DNA of 64,000 nt, from NCBI RefSeq assembly GCF_030247195.1, contig NC_080670.1:163380080-163444079 (forward strand). Direction: 5' to 3'. Positions 1 through 12,660 of the stretch are shown piece by piece. Positions within the stretch are counted from its first letter, which is position 1, and each line of letters starts with the position of its first letter. The position numbers and the translations under genes are program-made. The notes below the pieces were generated by a model. It made no database searches. It was not told where the DNA came from and worked only from the letters and a program-made list of their open reading frames with translations. This stretch comes from Topomyia yanbarensis (lineage: Eukaryota; Arthropoda; Insecta; Diptera; Culicidae).

Positions 1-1810
1 CGTCAACGTAAACGGTCGCTGGCAGCACTGCTCCATTGGAGTTCAATCAGACTAATTGCAATAACTTCAGTTCTAGAGCTGATCCTTATAACTGTTAATA
101 CTCAAATGAAAGCCAATAGTCACATTTCTTAGCCTTACTTGTTTTTGTGAGCGAATCTTGCCTCAATCAAAAGTTATAGGTGTTTAAAAACGTTGTTGTC
201 CACAAACAACATGGGCATGAATGGGTTAAATATAGAGACAATAACCGCAGGTCGTATGTCTTGGTGGGAAGATTTTTTCTTAGCCCAGTTGTATGTTTTA
301 AATTAAAATAATTTGCAAAAAAAGGCGATCTTTCTCCTTGGCAATAGAATTGTTTTGTTGTAATGTCACGTGTGACTTCATAACAGTCTACTTTCTTGCA
401 CTAAACAAAACATTGTAGCATTTGGTGGGTTGAATTATCTCAGTCAAGAATCGATCCACTGGGTTCCTGCTCCTATGTCGTAAGAGGCGGCTGTAAACTG
501 TAACGTCCCAAAGTGAAGGTGTTTGTCTCGAAGATCATGGGTCTTACCTTAGATGTGTCATGCGAATCTCTGACACAGTGGACCATGACCATATTTCTAA
601 TATTATTTTCTAGTTGCTGTACAATGTAACTCTCTGCTCCCACAGCATTACGCATGAGTTGGCCAACTGGCTCGTACTCCACGAGCTCGAACCGTCGTTA
701 TTTGACCATGAATGTAACATATTTACGGATTTAAACATCTAGCTAGATATCATCACGTATCGAAATCTCTAATCTATGAGCTGGGACTTCTACAAAGAGG
801 GCTTGACGACTAGGTGTCATGGGCATATTTCAACGACTGAATCTCCAAGTAGCTTGGATGAGATCGGGGATAAATCAAACTCAGTCATAGGAACAGTATA
901 CCAGTTTCTGCTTTGAGCAATGCGTGCTTCTAGAGGAGGAATGTCGAAAAAGCTAGACTCGAAAAGTTATGTAGAAGAGCTTGGAATGGCAGCCGCAGGG
1001 ACTAGATCAGAAGCATTTAAGTTTGCTAGCAATGCCCTTCGATCCTCTGTGCGAAGTGGTTGGAAAAGCCTCTGAACAAGTGTCTCAAATCTTAACGAGA
1101 CTCCCTGAGTTCTTTTTAGATAGTCATTGTGCTTGGACATTTGCTTGTAGATTTGTCTCTAACGAATCGACCAAATAACGCTTAAAAGTTTTGCTCGCTT
1201 TAAGTAAGCATGGAATGTTTAATTGATCACTACTTTCGGGATGTTAGCTTGGGTGTGCTGCATACAATGCATTTATATATCAGCGTGGGAAGTCGCCCAT
1301 CATCCAGTAACACCATGTTGTCTATAATATTTAAAAAGGTTTGTTTAAGGTGAAGCGATGCCAAAATCACAACAAAGGTTCGGTTATGTTCGGCTATGTT
1401 CGGGATACGTGCAGTATCTGTGTGCGGTTAGAAAGTACTATACCGATATGAGATGGCACGCACACAAGCGTATCGTTCAGCAATCAGCTGACTGATTTTT
1501 GCACCACGTGTTTCATTTGTTTTGAAAAATAAAAAGGTACAAATTTCCCAAACGAATCAAAATTCCGTGAAGAGAATCTATTCATCAGCTTGTGCTAACA
1601 TGCCTGCATGCAGTGATACAATTTCTAAGCAATCTGATATAAGACATTCAAGTTACAAAAGATTTTGTCTTGCGCGCCAATGCAATGTTTTGATTTTCTC
1701 GATGAAATAAAAGGGGGGGGGGGTTTAAGGGTTTTTGCTTTTCTCAAGGGAAAGGTATTGTAATTGCTCTGAAAACCGAGGCGGACGGAGGTCCGGAGGA
1801 CCGAGTGACA
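1..1810. other. Intergenic stretch, nothing recognised
   Basis: Mixed-composition DNA with only short open frames (under 95 codons) that show no recognisable domain. The only distinctive element is a homopolymer run of G at about 1711-1722. No promoter, RNA gene or clear repeat was seen. Confidence 0.5.
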
Positions 1811-1814
1811 TATA

Positions 1815-2854
1815 GGGGAACTGGGGGTAAGCCCGACACCCTGGGTAAGCCCGACACCCCACGACTTTTCCCAGATATCAAATTTCAAATCATACAATAA
1901 TGACAGGATATTATTGGTACGATTATTTTAGGCATTTCGATACACATCGATGCCGTATGGATTCATTAAAAGTCAACAAAATAAACAAAACAAACGAAAG
2001 CAAAGTTGATGCGCGTTTGGATGTTATTTTTAGTTGATACATTTTAAGATTTCAATAACACAAAAGCTTTGAAAATGACCATTTTTTGTGTCACACATTC
2101 TATTCTACTCTCCATATCGTTATTTGTGTGAATTGAAGATAAGTTTGAGTATTTCAATACTGTTAATTGAGCATTTAACAAAAATGAGCAAATTTCATTG
2201 ACCGCCGGATTATTGATCAACAGTGTTCCGAAAAATCACAACACGAACCGGATAGCTTACTACGAAGCGTGCGTCACTTTTAAGTGAATGAGTCCTAGTA
2301 ATAGCGTATATAATCTGCTTGCAGAACAGCTCTTCCTACTTAGAATGGTTATACAAGTGGCAATTAAGCTCGAAAGAATTACTTGAGAAAACCCGTACCA
2401 TAATATAAACCATGCGTTAAACATTATTTATTCATAACACCACGCATTCGAATTCTCTTCCTCTTGCTACGCGATGACACTACAGAAAGCTTGCGTTTGC
2501 ATCACACATACTCATATACACATAATTACACTTTATCACACATACTATTGTGTATTTTTAATTATTTTAATATTTTTAATGGAAAAAATTGGACAAAAAG
2601 AAAGTTGAAAAGGGGGTCGCTCTTGCCCCTTTGGAGTGTCGGTCTTACCCGCAGCGTTTTTGAAATGTCATTTTTCTCCATTTTTGGCAACCAATATTTT
2701 TTAATGAATTGAATTTTTTGAAACGATGAAAAAATTATATTTTGTTAAGAACCACCTAAACAAGGATTATGCACAGCATATAAAATTTTAGGAGCTTTGT
2801 GGAATTTTAGAAAAAAAATTGCGCTTAAGGTGTCGGACTTGCCCCGCGGTCCCC
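1815..2854. mobile_element. TA-flanked non-autonomous element with ~28-bp terminal inverted repeats
   Basis: The left end starts GGGGAACTGGGGGTAAGCCC (1815) and the right end is a diverged inverted copy ending in CGCGGTCCCC (2854). Both carry a (T)AAG(C/T)CCGACACC core on the same relative strand. A TA dinucleotide flanks each end (1813-1814 and 2855-2856), as expected for a Tc1/mariner-like TA target duplication. A second GCCC...GTGTCGG..TTACCC motif lies internally at about 2624-2652. The 1,040-bp interior is AT-rich and encodes nothing recognisable. Superfamily assignment is inference from the TA flanks only. Confidence 0.6.
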
Positions 2855-2870
2855 TACCACTCGATTCAGC

Positions 2871-3690
2871 TCGACAAGTTCGGCAAATGTCTGTGTGGGT
2901 ATGTATGTGTGTATGTGCGTCTGTGTGTATGTACGCGAACACAATCTCACTCACTTTTCTCAGAGATGGCATAACCGATTTTCGCAAACTTAGTCCCGAA
3001 TGAAAGGTGCAACGTTCTCATAAGCTGCTGTTGAATTTCTTATGGATCGGACTTCCGGTTCCGGAATTACGGGGTGATGAGTACGATCACGCAGAATCGA
3101 TGTCGATTTTAATAAATTCTGCAATGAATGTATAATGGTGAATTTTTTTCCAAAATGTGACCACAACTGCTTCGATTTGTAGTACTAGGTCACTAACAGC
3201 CATTCAAAGTCTCTTTGGTCACATTGGCCACTATCATCGGTTCCGGAAGCCCCGGCGGAAGTATCTAAATTCAGAATAACAGTCAAATCGGTTTCTCGGA
3301 GATGGCTAGACCGAATCAACCAAACTGAGTCTCAAATGAAAGATGTTGCGTCTTCGTAAATGGCTATTAAATTTTATCCCGAACCGACTTCCGGTTCCGG
3401 AGTTATGGGTTGTGGCATGCGATCACATAGCAAATTGTGATTCAAACCGAAACTCCGATGAAAGCAAAGAAGGTAAAAATTTCGCTAAAATGTCTCTCAA
3501 ACAACTTCAATTTGCTGTTCTAGGTCACCGACGGCCAACCAAACTTTCGTTGACTACATTGACCACCATAGACGGTTCCGGAAGTGCCCGGGAAAAGTGG
3601 CCATCTTTCAAAACTAGCAAATTCATATCAGTTTCTCGGAAATGGTTGGGCCGATTTTCACAAACATAGTCCCAAATGAAAGCTATATAT
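2871..3690 (+). repeat. Tandem copies (~338-bp period) of a dispersed interspersed repeat
   Basis: The same block order recurs: a TTCTC(A/G)GAGATGG...CCGATTTTC block at about 2957, 3292 and 3632, and a GACTTCCGGTTCCGGA block at about 3050 and 3389. This gives two full units and a third that is cut off where the retrotransposon at about 3,690 begins. The first unit is preceded by a TGTGTGTATGTATG-rich stretch. Related single copies lie at 20.6-21.5 kb (inverted), about 29.0-29.2 kb and 58.6-59.3 kb. It is non-coding; the family name is not known to me. Confidence 0.7.
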
Positions 3691-5545
3691 CGATTCCTTC
3701 GATTTCCAGCCTTGGTCAACGACGGGATAAGCTGCTGTTATACTACCAAAATGTTGGTGGTATCAACTCAATCGTCGAGCAATACCGCCTTGCAATATCC
3801 GATAAGAATTTTGACATCATTGTCTTCGTCGAAACGTGGTTGAACGATGACACGCTTTCCAGTCTGGTGTTCGGTACTGGATACGAAGTGTTTCGTTGCG
3901 ACCGGAGCCCTAGCAATAGGCGAAAATCCACCGGAGACGGCGTATTAGTAGCGGTTAATACCAGTTTGAAGGCAAAAACTGTCGAGAATATTTCTTGGGC
4001 TTGCCTAGAGCAGATTTGGACGATTATCGAGCTTGGCGACCGTAAGTTATACTTGTGTGCGTTGTATGTTCCACCCGACCACTTTTTACTATCCTTGAAG
4101 ATGCGAATGCAGTTGATGAGATCATAGTACTAGGAGATTTTAAACTTCCTAGCATTTCATGGAAGTCTTCCCGCAACGGATTCCTTTATCCGGATTCGGA
4201 CCATTCCGTACTCCACCCAGCTGCAGTGAGGCTGCTTGACAGCTATAACTCAGCCACGTTACTACAAATCAATTCTATTGCCAATGAAAATAGCCGCCAT
4301 CTCGATCTTTGTTTTGCCAGCGATCAGGTTTCCGCCACATCAATGGTGATAGCGCCCTCTCCTCTAGTAAAACCAGTGGAGCATCATCCTCCATTGATCG
4401 CTACGATTGATAACACTGTGGTGCATGATTTCGATATTGCCCCACTTTCTGTCACCTACGATTTCCGTAAAGCCGACCATCGCTGTATCGCAAATCAACC
4501 TCGCTGCTAGCAGAGCTCCACTTGTGGGTCAAACTCTGAGTGCTATCGATGTCAACGAAACGATGATTACCAGAGCTTCCTCTCGACTCCAGCCATCCTT
4601 CAATCCGGGACCCGACGGGTTCCCCTCCGCTTTTCTGATAAGGCACATTGAAATTTTGGTTAATCCGCTTCTTCACATCTTTCGAACATCTATTGACAGA
4701 GGTATTTTTCCATCTTGCTGGAAATCAGCGAACATGTTCCCAGTATATAAAAGGGAAATAAGCGAGACGTCAATAACTACCGTGGAATAACTTCATTGAG
4801 TGCTGTCTTGAAGTTGTTAGAGCTTGTGATTATGGAACCTCTTCAGGCTCACTGTAAGCAGTACCTAAGTGACGATCAACACGGCTTCACGTCTGGACAA
4901 TCAACTGCGTCTAACCTATTATGTTTAACATTCTTCATAACAGAGAGTATGGAACATCGCGCTCAAACCGACGTTGTTTACACCGACTTATCTGCCGATT
5001 TTGACAAGATAAACCACGATATCGCAATAGCATAGTATTTTGCAATGGTTTCGATCCTACCTCACTGACCGAGAGATAGCGGTTGTCATAGGAGAATGCC
5101 AGGCCCCTACATTCTCTTCTACATATGGAATACCTCAAGGAAGCCACTTGGGACCGTTGATGTTTCTGATATACTTCAATGATTGTACATCTAATTTTGA
5201 AGACTCCACGATTATCCTTCGCAGATGACCTCAAGATTTTTCGTCTAATTCGTTCAATTGAAGATTGCAGAGTTCTCCAACAGCAGCTTCAAGTCCTTGC
5301 TGATTGGTGCAATACGAACCGCATGTATGTAAACCCGAAGAAGTGCTCGGTAATATCTTTTTCACGGAAGAAAGATTCGATTTATTTTAACTATCGTCTA
5401 CTAGAGACAGAAATCGAACGTGTCAGTCACGTGAAGGATCTGGGAGTGATTCTGGATTCTCAACTTACGTTTAAACAACACGTATCCTATGCAGTTGGTA
5501 AAGCGTCTCGAGCACTGCCTTGTTTCTACAATAAGCCGCTGTAGG
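3690..5545 (+). pseudogene. Jockey-type non-LTR retrotransposon remnant (endonuclease + reverse transcriptase), multiply frameshifted
   Basis: Conceptual translation across shifting frames shows the two enzymes of a LINE of the Jockey group. An apurinic-like endonuclease starts with LLYYQNVGGIN at about 3745 and continues through VETWLNDD, YLCALYVPPDH, a GDF(K) motif at about 4134 and a C-terminal HHPPLIATID at about 4382. A reverse transcriptase follows, with NPGPDGFPSAF (about 4600), DQHGF(T)SGQS (about 4875), TDLSADFDKI (about 4985), YGIPQGSHLGP (about 5125) and the catalytic FADD motif (about 5218). The frame changes at least five times (near 4.09, 4.45, 4.79, 5.04 and 5.21 kb), and stops interrupt it. 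The stretch between endonuclease and RT is much shorter than usual, suggesting an internal deletion. No ORF1/gag part, poly(A) tail or target duplication was found. It is a dead, 5'-truncated copy; clade assignment rests on motif style. Confidence 0.9.
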
Positions 5546-5559
5546 CCCAATTGTTTGCA

Positions 5560-6060
5560 ACGGCAGCAGTTCATGCATAACGGAACAAAACGGTGAACAA
5601 GTAGACTAGCCCCGTCCAAAAGATTAAAGTTTGGAAGAGCAGATTCGACGAAAGATTCGAAATGAGGCTGATGAAAAATAAGTTGTTTTCATATACTCCT
5701 TGATTTTTCCTGAACGCAATTGCTTGCGAACCAGAATTTTCACTGGCCGCAGCAAAGGGTTCTTGAAGTAGCGAACCCCATACGTCGCAATTAAGGCCCC
5801 TGGTGGAGACTACACCATCGATCTCCACTTCCCGGGCGGGTACATAGACAAGATACTTCTTCGTACACGGCCAAGTGGTATTTAGTTAAATCTCGACGTA
5901 TCTTTGCCCTCATTCAAGTTTGTTATGAATATATACCAAATTCGTTACTGATACTTATTGCATGCATCAGGCAACTAGCAGTTGGGAAATTGGATTCTGG
6001 GATGATTATGACTTTTATTGGTTTAATTTTCGATAAAAATACACTGAAAAAAATCAGTTT
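5560..6060 (-). other. Unrecognised stretch with an 85-codon minus-strand open frame
   Basis: The stretch 5571-5828 is open on the minus strand (containing VVSTRGLNCDVWGSLLQEPF). No family could be recognised. The surrounding DNA has no other feature. It could be another retroelement fragment or chance. Confidence 0.3.
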
Positions 6061-6089
6061 GGATAAGGAAAGTTTTTTTTTTTTTCAAA

Positions 6090-6275
6090 TAACTGTAGTT
6101 AAAATGACCATGTAGCCAAATCAAGTCAATGTTTGTTAAATTTAGAACAAACTTCATATGAACTAGACCTGTGCGCCGCTGCGCCACGCCGCCGGTAATT
6201 TTTAACGTACGCCGACGCCGAACGGTAGACCGGCGGCACGCCGCCGATGCATTTTTCCCGCGCCGAAAATTCGCG
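6090..6275 (+). repeat. Dispersed repeat: 60-bp AT block plus GC-rich CGCCG module
   Basis: The AT block at about 6112-6163 (GTAGCCAAATCAAGTCAATG start) recurs almost unchanged at 12113-12157. The adjoining GC-rich module (about 6170-6265, many CGCCG/GCCGCC steps and GATGCATTTTT) recurs in opposite orientation at about 11465-11590. Its GC content contrasts sharply with the surrounding DNA. It is probably part of a mosquito interspersed element; the function is unknown. Confidence 0.6.
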
Positions 6276-6279
6276 AACT

Positions 6280-7555
6280 CTAAAATTGTTGACTCATAAT
6301 TTTATCCACAAATCTAGGAACATAGTCTATGGACCGAACATACGACGTTAACTGATTCATGATTTATCACATCTTGGTCATTATTTGGTATTAGTGGTCG
6401 TCAATTGGATTACAAAATTAAAATAATCTTGATATTTTCTCGAAAACCATTACACGACACTCGTTATATAATTCAAAGATCCATTCTTGCTTCGTCAACT
6501 GGTTATGATTGTGAGCATATAAGTTTCAATTAACTATTCGTGTGCGTGGTCCACAAATAAAAAAAACTTCCACTTTCAAGATATATGTGCCTGAAATTTA
6601 CGATTATGTGCCTGATCATTGATTTTTAACCGATTCTTAATTCCTAATATGCTACACACGATTCACCAGTCGAGCTCGTGAAACTGTTCATGATGTAATT
6701 CATGAAGTAATTAATTTTCCACATAATCTTATTATACTTACGTAAACAATTACAAGGAACTCAGACGATTATTCATGGATTATTCGCTCTGCTTATTGGT
6801 TTTGAAATTTCTATGTGAGCTAATATGTACAACTGCTAGCAATCAGTCTCATAGGCACGAGCATTAGATACAAAGACATTACTAGGACCTGTAACCCTGT
6901 TATTCCTTTGCTAAAATTCAGAGAAATGTTCGGAATTAAATGAAACTGCGCTGAGCAAAATACATTACCTAGCCACAATTCATGTCCGTGAAATAATTTT
7001 GAAAACTATAAGACGCATGACTCTGTGTAAAAAATCCAACGGTAAGCTCAAGACTAAAATATCACGATAACACGACGAGAATTTACGAAAATCGTTGCAC
7101 GTCGTTAAATTCTTGACTGTTTTAGTCAATAAAATTAATACAAATCAATGTTTCATCGAGTTATGAATTAAAATCATAAAAATATTAAACATATTCAGAC
7201 ACAACCACCTACTAAACATTTTAGTATAATGTCATCTTTTGACATTAAAAATGTCTTACTCCACTATCTGGGGCTAGGTGTCATTCTAAAATCTAAACTA
7301 TCTCCCATGTAACGAAACTATGTAAGGTTTGCACGCTTATAACTCCGATATTACTAGATGGATTTTAATCATTCATACACCAACCGATTCAGAAACACCT
7401 AACTTAAATATTGATAATAATTTAATATCTCCCCAATAAAAGTAGACTTTTGGAAATTGGTAAAATTAAAAAGTTCACGAAAAACGGGAAAATTACCATT
7501 CGTGAGGCAGATTTCTCAGACACAGCTGTCAAGAGAGGGCAGCTTAGTTGCTCAA
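6280..7555. other. AT-rich intergenic stretch, nothing recognised
   Basis: No open frame above 60 codons, no inverted-repeat element and no recognisable domain was found here. Confidence 0.5.
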
Positions 7556-7557
7556 TG

Positions 7558-7880
7558 AAACACGAAAAGTCATAAATAGAAGCGACGCATGTCCGTTTAA
7601 ATCAGTTGTTGCTCTTGTCTCATACGAACAACGTCGTCTCCGGGCGATGCAATAAGCGCTATCGATTTTCGGCAACGTTGGCATTTGCACACACTCGCAC
7701 CTAAGTGACTAAACCATATACGGTTAGTTTATAAATAGAGGTGACGCGTACCCGTTTGAATCAGTTTTTGTTCTTATGTCGAATGGGTAAGATCATGGCT
7801 GCAGCGTCTGGGCACTACAATAAGCGGTAGACGCTATGCATTTTCGGCAGCGGTGGCCGTGTGCGGATTTTTCGGGTACC
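7558..7880 (+). promoter_or_regulatory. Tandemly duplicated TATA + initiator core-promoter-like unit
   Basis: Two diverged copies about 159 bp apart each contain a TATA-like box and an insect-type initiator at identical spacing. Copy 1 has CATAAATA (7571) and TCAGTT (7602). Copy 2 has TATAAATA (7730) and TCAGTT (7761). In both, the first base of the TATA-like box lies 33 bp upstream of the initiator A. Homology continues downstream (GATGCAATAAGCG..ATCGATTTTCGGCA versus CTACAATAAGCGG..ATGCATTTTCGGCA). No sizeable open frame follows on the plus strand, so this could be a promoter of a non-coding RNA, part of a retroelement LTR/5' region, or a relic. Promoter activity is inferred from motif spacing only. 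Confidence 0.4.
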
Positions 7881-8181
7881 AGCGCGGTGTCACAGAATGA
7901 TTTGCAAAGTGGGTGGGAGGGGTGGTTTGGATTTAATTATATACGGTGTGTGCTGCTTATGAGTGTTGCGTTTGAAAAAAATATATTTATTTTTATGCAT
8001 GCGTGTGCGTTGTAACTTGTTAATCCATGTTTACGGCGCTTTGTAGCTGCGAAGGGTAAAGAGCCTATTGGTTTTCATGTTTCATATTTCGGTTATATGT
8101 TTTTTATCAGTAAGGCATCTGACAACGTGCTTCTGTAGTTATTGCACTGTTCAGCAGCGTAGTATTTTATATAGGAGAGTA

Positions 8182-8296
8182 CACTCAGGTTTTTTACGCG
8201 GATTTTGAAATTTACGCGGCTTTCATTAACGCGTTTTTTAAATTTACGCGGTTTTCATTTACACGGCCTGTATCCCCTGCGTGAAAAATCTGAGTG
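8182..8296. mobile_element. 115-bp TA-flanked MITE with internal TTTACGCGG repeats
   Basis: Terminal inverted repeats CACTCAGGTTTTTTACGC (left) and GCGTGAAAAATCTGAGTG (right) match with two differences. TA flanks both ends (8180-8181 and 8297-8298). The interior is made of four or five variants of TTTACGCGG. It has no coding capacity. Confidence 0.75.
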
Positions 8297-8299
8297 TAA

Positions 8300-11200
8300 T
8301 TGCAGCGGAAACAATCACATTCCCAGCAGAACTTTTTGTTTTATAATTTCAAACACTTTTGTTTCGTACTGCACACAACGGAAAATTTTAAAACAGAACG
8401 TACCGTCCCAGCAGCATTTGAAGCGGGTGTTCTTTTTCGATTCAAATTCAAGCCATGTCTTAAGCGTTACTGGACTTAAAATTGTTTTCCCAGTTTATCC
8501 AGTCAGAATATCTGTCCTACCCTATGTATTTAAAACACAGTTCTAATTGCGTTTTAAAGTATACAACAAATAGAACGGTTGAGTATACTAATTTAAATTT
8601 TAAAATAAATCTGTTTTAAATTATGAAACAAACCGCTGTACTGAAGATATAATTATGTCAGTCCTATTACCACATAAAACACCTATATAACATAAAACGC
8701 TGCAGAATTGGTTCAATAATACAATGTTTGCACTACAGAGTTATAACACGTTTTAATAATTAGCAACAAGAAAAATGTCACCAAGATAGCATAAAAACCC
8801 GTTTTAACTGGTAGTGCGAACGTTGTATAACAATGTAATTTATCAAATAATTTCATTTGTTCAACCACTAATCGATCAAGAAATACTTAACCTTAAGATT
8901 GTTTACTTAAGTTCATTAGTACATTATTGAAAATTTAAATGGAAAATGAAATTTCATATTTCATGGAGAATCTGTATATTTCCGTTGGAGGGCGTGGGCT
9001 TCCTGATCACAGCTCTCAATATGGAACTTTTCTTTTGAATATATTTTCTGGACAGACCAGCCTATTTTTACTAGATGGATCAGCCAAATAATGCCAATCA
9101 CCTAGTGAGATACTTGATTAATTAATAGATTACCGTTAAAAGACCTTCAATAAATTATGTTTTGATGGGGAGGGTATATAGCAAATTGTAACATATGAAA
9201 ACAGGCGAGTGAACAAGAACGTGAGTCGATATGTGTGATAGATAAAATTCATTTGCACGCTCTTGAAAAATGCTACATTTTTAATGTCACCGTGGTCGTG
9301 TCCTGTACACAACCCTTTAATTTTTTTTTTGCGTGAACTAGTTTTATGAAAACACAAAAATTATTTTCAATACGAGGTTTATTTATATTTGATTGAATCG
9401 TGACCTATTTTAAATTTTTTTTCTCGAAGAGTAGTTGAGAAAAGTGATCTTTCGCGACGCTGGTGCACAGATGTGGCGATGCAAAGGGTAAGATTTCCAG
9501 CCTCATAAATTATTCATCGTGTGATCTAGCCCCACTCAAGAAAGATTTTCAGTGCCAGTTGCACCAGCCCGGTATCACAGACCACGAAACGAAACACGAG
9601 ATGAATTTTCATCACTCGTAGAAAAAACGGTTGATTTCGATTACAAATCGGTGGCGTTAGTGAAGAGATTTTGACACAGAGCTAAATGCGTTATTTAATT
9701 TCCGCACCCACCCGAAAACGTTACGGTCTTTTTAATCTCATGCAAACCAAAACAAACAATATGGGCCGGAAATGTGAAATTCATTCTTGTCGAAGTGTCC
9801 AAAGTGGGAGTTGTTCACAACCATTTTTTAAGTTACAACACGATGCCGATCGGTGAGTAAGCACATAACAGGATGTAATTTAATTGATTCGGTGTATCGA
9901 ATGTATGCAATGGATTAGAATTTGTTGGTCTCCGGAAGTGCTGGAGAAATCAGCGGGGTGCAGGTGCTACGAAAACTAGAGATACGCTCAGACCATTTTC
10001 AGTCAGACTTGTTTAGTGATCAGTTTCAACCTAACAGGAGCTAACACTTCAAGTCGTGGAATGATTATGATTGATAGTAACTGTATATTTAGGTTTCGTC
10101 AGGGTGTAGACCTGTATGATTCCAGCACATCGAGCATACTTTGCACTCAAGATAGAAGCAGATCGCACGTTGTAAGAAAATGTAGTGCCAGGGAATCGTA
10201 TTCCTTATCATCGTGGCGATTTTGTACTTACAAGAAGTAAAAGTAAACACCAGCCTGGAAAATGAAGTAATGTGTCTACCTTGAAAGGTAGACATATCCT
10301 TACACGATCATTAAAAGTAACATTTCTGCGCAGTAATGCCAATAGTAACGCCTCGTGTTAGGGTACCTGATATCTGCGGGATTCTAAAAGAGCTACGGTA
10401 AACAACCCAGGGACAACTTGACAGATAGTGCTTGTTTCATATATGCACCACCGATTTGATGGTGGCGCTAGTATGCCTTCTCTGTATGAGTACCACGAAC
10501 AACGAAACGAAAAAGTTTCAAGAGAAAAGCGTGTTTCGTTACGTGTGTTATGAACGCCGTCAATGCGATAGAACAACATTTAGAAAAAACTTATTCCAAA
10601 ATATGAATAAAGAAAACCGTCAGCAAATCGTTAAATCATTGGTGCTTTTTATCTCGAGAAATGTAAATGAAAAACATTTTGGCCAATGAAAGTATATCAC
10701 CACCAAGCTTAACAATTCGTTTTGAATAGAATTTGTGTTTTTATCAGAATTCTAGCAGCAAAAAGAAATGGTAGAAATGCTTAAATTTATTATTTTCCAC
10801 AGATATGGAAAATAATAAATGGGATGCGCCTTTTTCAAATTTTGCTCCATTCGAGCCGCCATAACATCACCAAATCACCCCAAAATTTGCTTATGAATTC
10901 AATATATGGGAGCTGTCAATTGTCCCCGGGCTTACGGTAAAGATGACTAAATAGAAACAAAAAACAATGAAACGACAACAACAATTAATTTCCTCAAACA
11001 AAACCAAAACTGTTTTACCGTTGCTTAATTTCCCAGATATAGAACAATAAATAATTATTATGGGTCATTGAAATACAGTCGTTACTCTACATTCTTCAAA
11101 TTTGTCCATTGCAATCATTATTTCATGCGAAGTCGTAGTATGCGACATCGACAATTTTTCTATTTCGTTCTTCAAATTTTACAACTGTAAAAATAGTTCC

Positions 11201-11460
11201 ACCTTTCATTTATTATCTTGCATTTGGCAAGCAGGGTGGGTACTATTGGAGCTTCAGTTGAAAAAAATTGATATGGTTGCGAGAATTACATTTTGTGCAA
11301 TGTGTTCAATAGATGTCGCTAGTGCATCGTGGGCGATGATTTTTTTAGATTTTCTTTAAGCTGTAACGTTTGTTTGTATGTGATGTGAAGTCTGTTATAA
11401 TAGAAACCGAAATTTTGGGAAAGGAATTGTACTGCCAAGAATTTCTTTTAGTTACATAAG
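8300..11460. other. AT-rich intergenic stretch; one short perfect hairpin
   Basis: No gene was recognised. A perfect 15-bp stem with a 6-nt loop lies at 10785-10820 (ATTTATTATTTTCCA / TGGAAAATAATAAAT). It is too short and AT-rich for a functional call. Open frames here are all under 86 codons and show no domain signature. Confidence 0.5.
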
Positions 11461-11464
11461 CGTC

Positions 11465-11592
11465 AATATTCGTCACGCCGGCGCGCCGCCGCCGATAGAG
11501 TCCAACGGCGTGACGCTGCCAACGCCGCCGCCGCCGGCCAAAAATGTCGCTTACGCCGCCGTCGATTAAAAATGCATCGGCGCACACCTCTA
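11465..11592 (-). repeat. GC-rich CGCCG module, inverted relative to the 6.2-kb copy
   Basis: Dense CGCCGCCG steps followed by AAAATGCATCGGCGCACACC, which is the reverse complement of the arrangement at 6.2 kb. It sits at the left edge of the first copy of the 11.6-12.7 kb tandem duplication and replaces the AT block present before the second copy. Confidence 0.55.
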
Positions 11593-12660
11593 ATATGAAC
11601 CTGACCTGTCAAGTATTCAAAAGATATCGCAACCATTAATTTTGATAAAAAACTGTCGAATATGAAATAAATATGATAAAAACCAAAATCGGCATTCATG
11701 ACTGTCGCGGATGTTAAATTTGGCATGCAGAATGTAAGGTCTTTTGAGGCGAAATTTGAATTTTATTCTGAAAATGGTGTTACATCATAGTAAATGGACC
11801 TATTGCAGATATATCACCGCAATAAGTAGGGATCATGACAAAATGGCTCAATCGGAACGGCTGTTTGAAAATGAAATGCTTTGGGGGGTAAAATGAACAG
11901 TTTGTAGTGGGGGCATTATGAACCATCTTACCACTCCAAATACCAAGCCTCAAAATTAGTCGCAACTAACCTCAAATTGCTATATCTTCACTGTTCTCCA
12001 ACAAATCCTAAAAGTGTAATCACCCATGGATAACTCCAAGTTTGTAGTAGTTTTTCAAAGTCACAGGTTTGTAAATTGGTTAATATTAGGGGAGCTGTGG
12101 GTAAAATGAACAGGTAGCCAAATCAAGTCAATGTTTGTTAAATTTAGAACAAACTTTACAGAATCATGTCCTGCCAAGTATTCAAAGTATATTGAAACAA
12201 TTTCTTTTGATAAAAAGCTGTCGAATGTGAAATAAATATAAAAACCAAAATCAGCATTCATGTATGTCGCTGATGTTAAATTCGGCATGTAAACCATAAG
12301 GTCTTCCGAGGTGAAATTTTAAATTTATTCTGAAAATGGTGTTACATTATAGTAATTGAGCCTCTTGCAGATATTTCACTGCAATAAGTGGGGATCAATA
12401 CAAAATGGCTCAATCGGAAAGGCTGTTTGAAAATAAAATGTCTTAGGGGGTAAAATGAACAGGTTTTAGTGGGGACAATATGACAACCATCTTGCCACTC
12501 CAAGTACCAAGCCTCAAAATTAGTCGGAACGCTAACTTCAAGTTACTATATCTTTTCTGTTCTCCAACAGATCCTAAAAGTTCAAACACCCATAGATAAC
12601 CCCAAGATTGTAAATATGTTTCGATGCCACAGAATTGTAAATTGATTAATATTACGTTAT
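11590..12660. repeat. ~570-bp tandem duplication
   Basis: The segments 11590-12095 and 12160-12655 align along their whole length with scattered differences, so the duplication is not recent. Shared landmarks are AAAAACTGTCGAAT/AAAAGCTGTCGAAT, GAAAATGGTGTTACAT, AAAATGGCTCAATCGGAA, a GGGGTAAAATGAACAG block and TTAATATTA at the end. No coding potential is evident. It is a tandem array of an unknown interspersed repeat. Confidence 0.8.
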
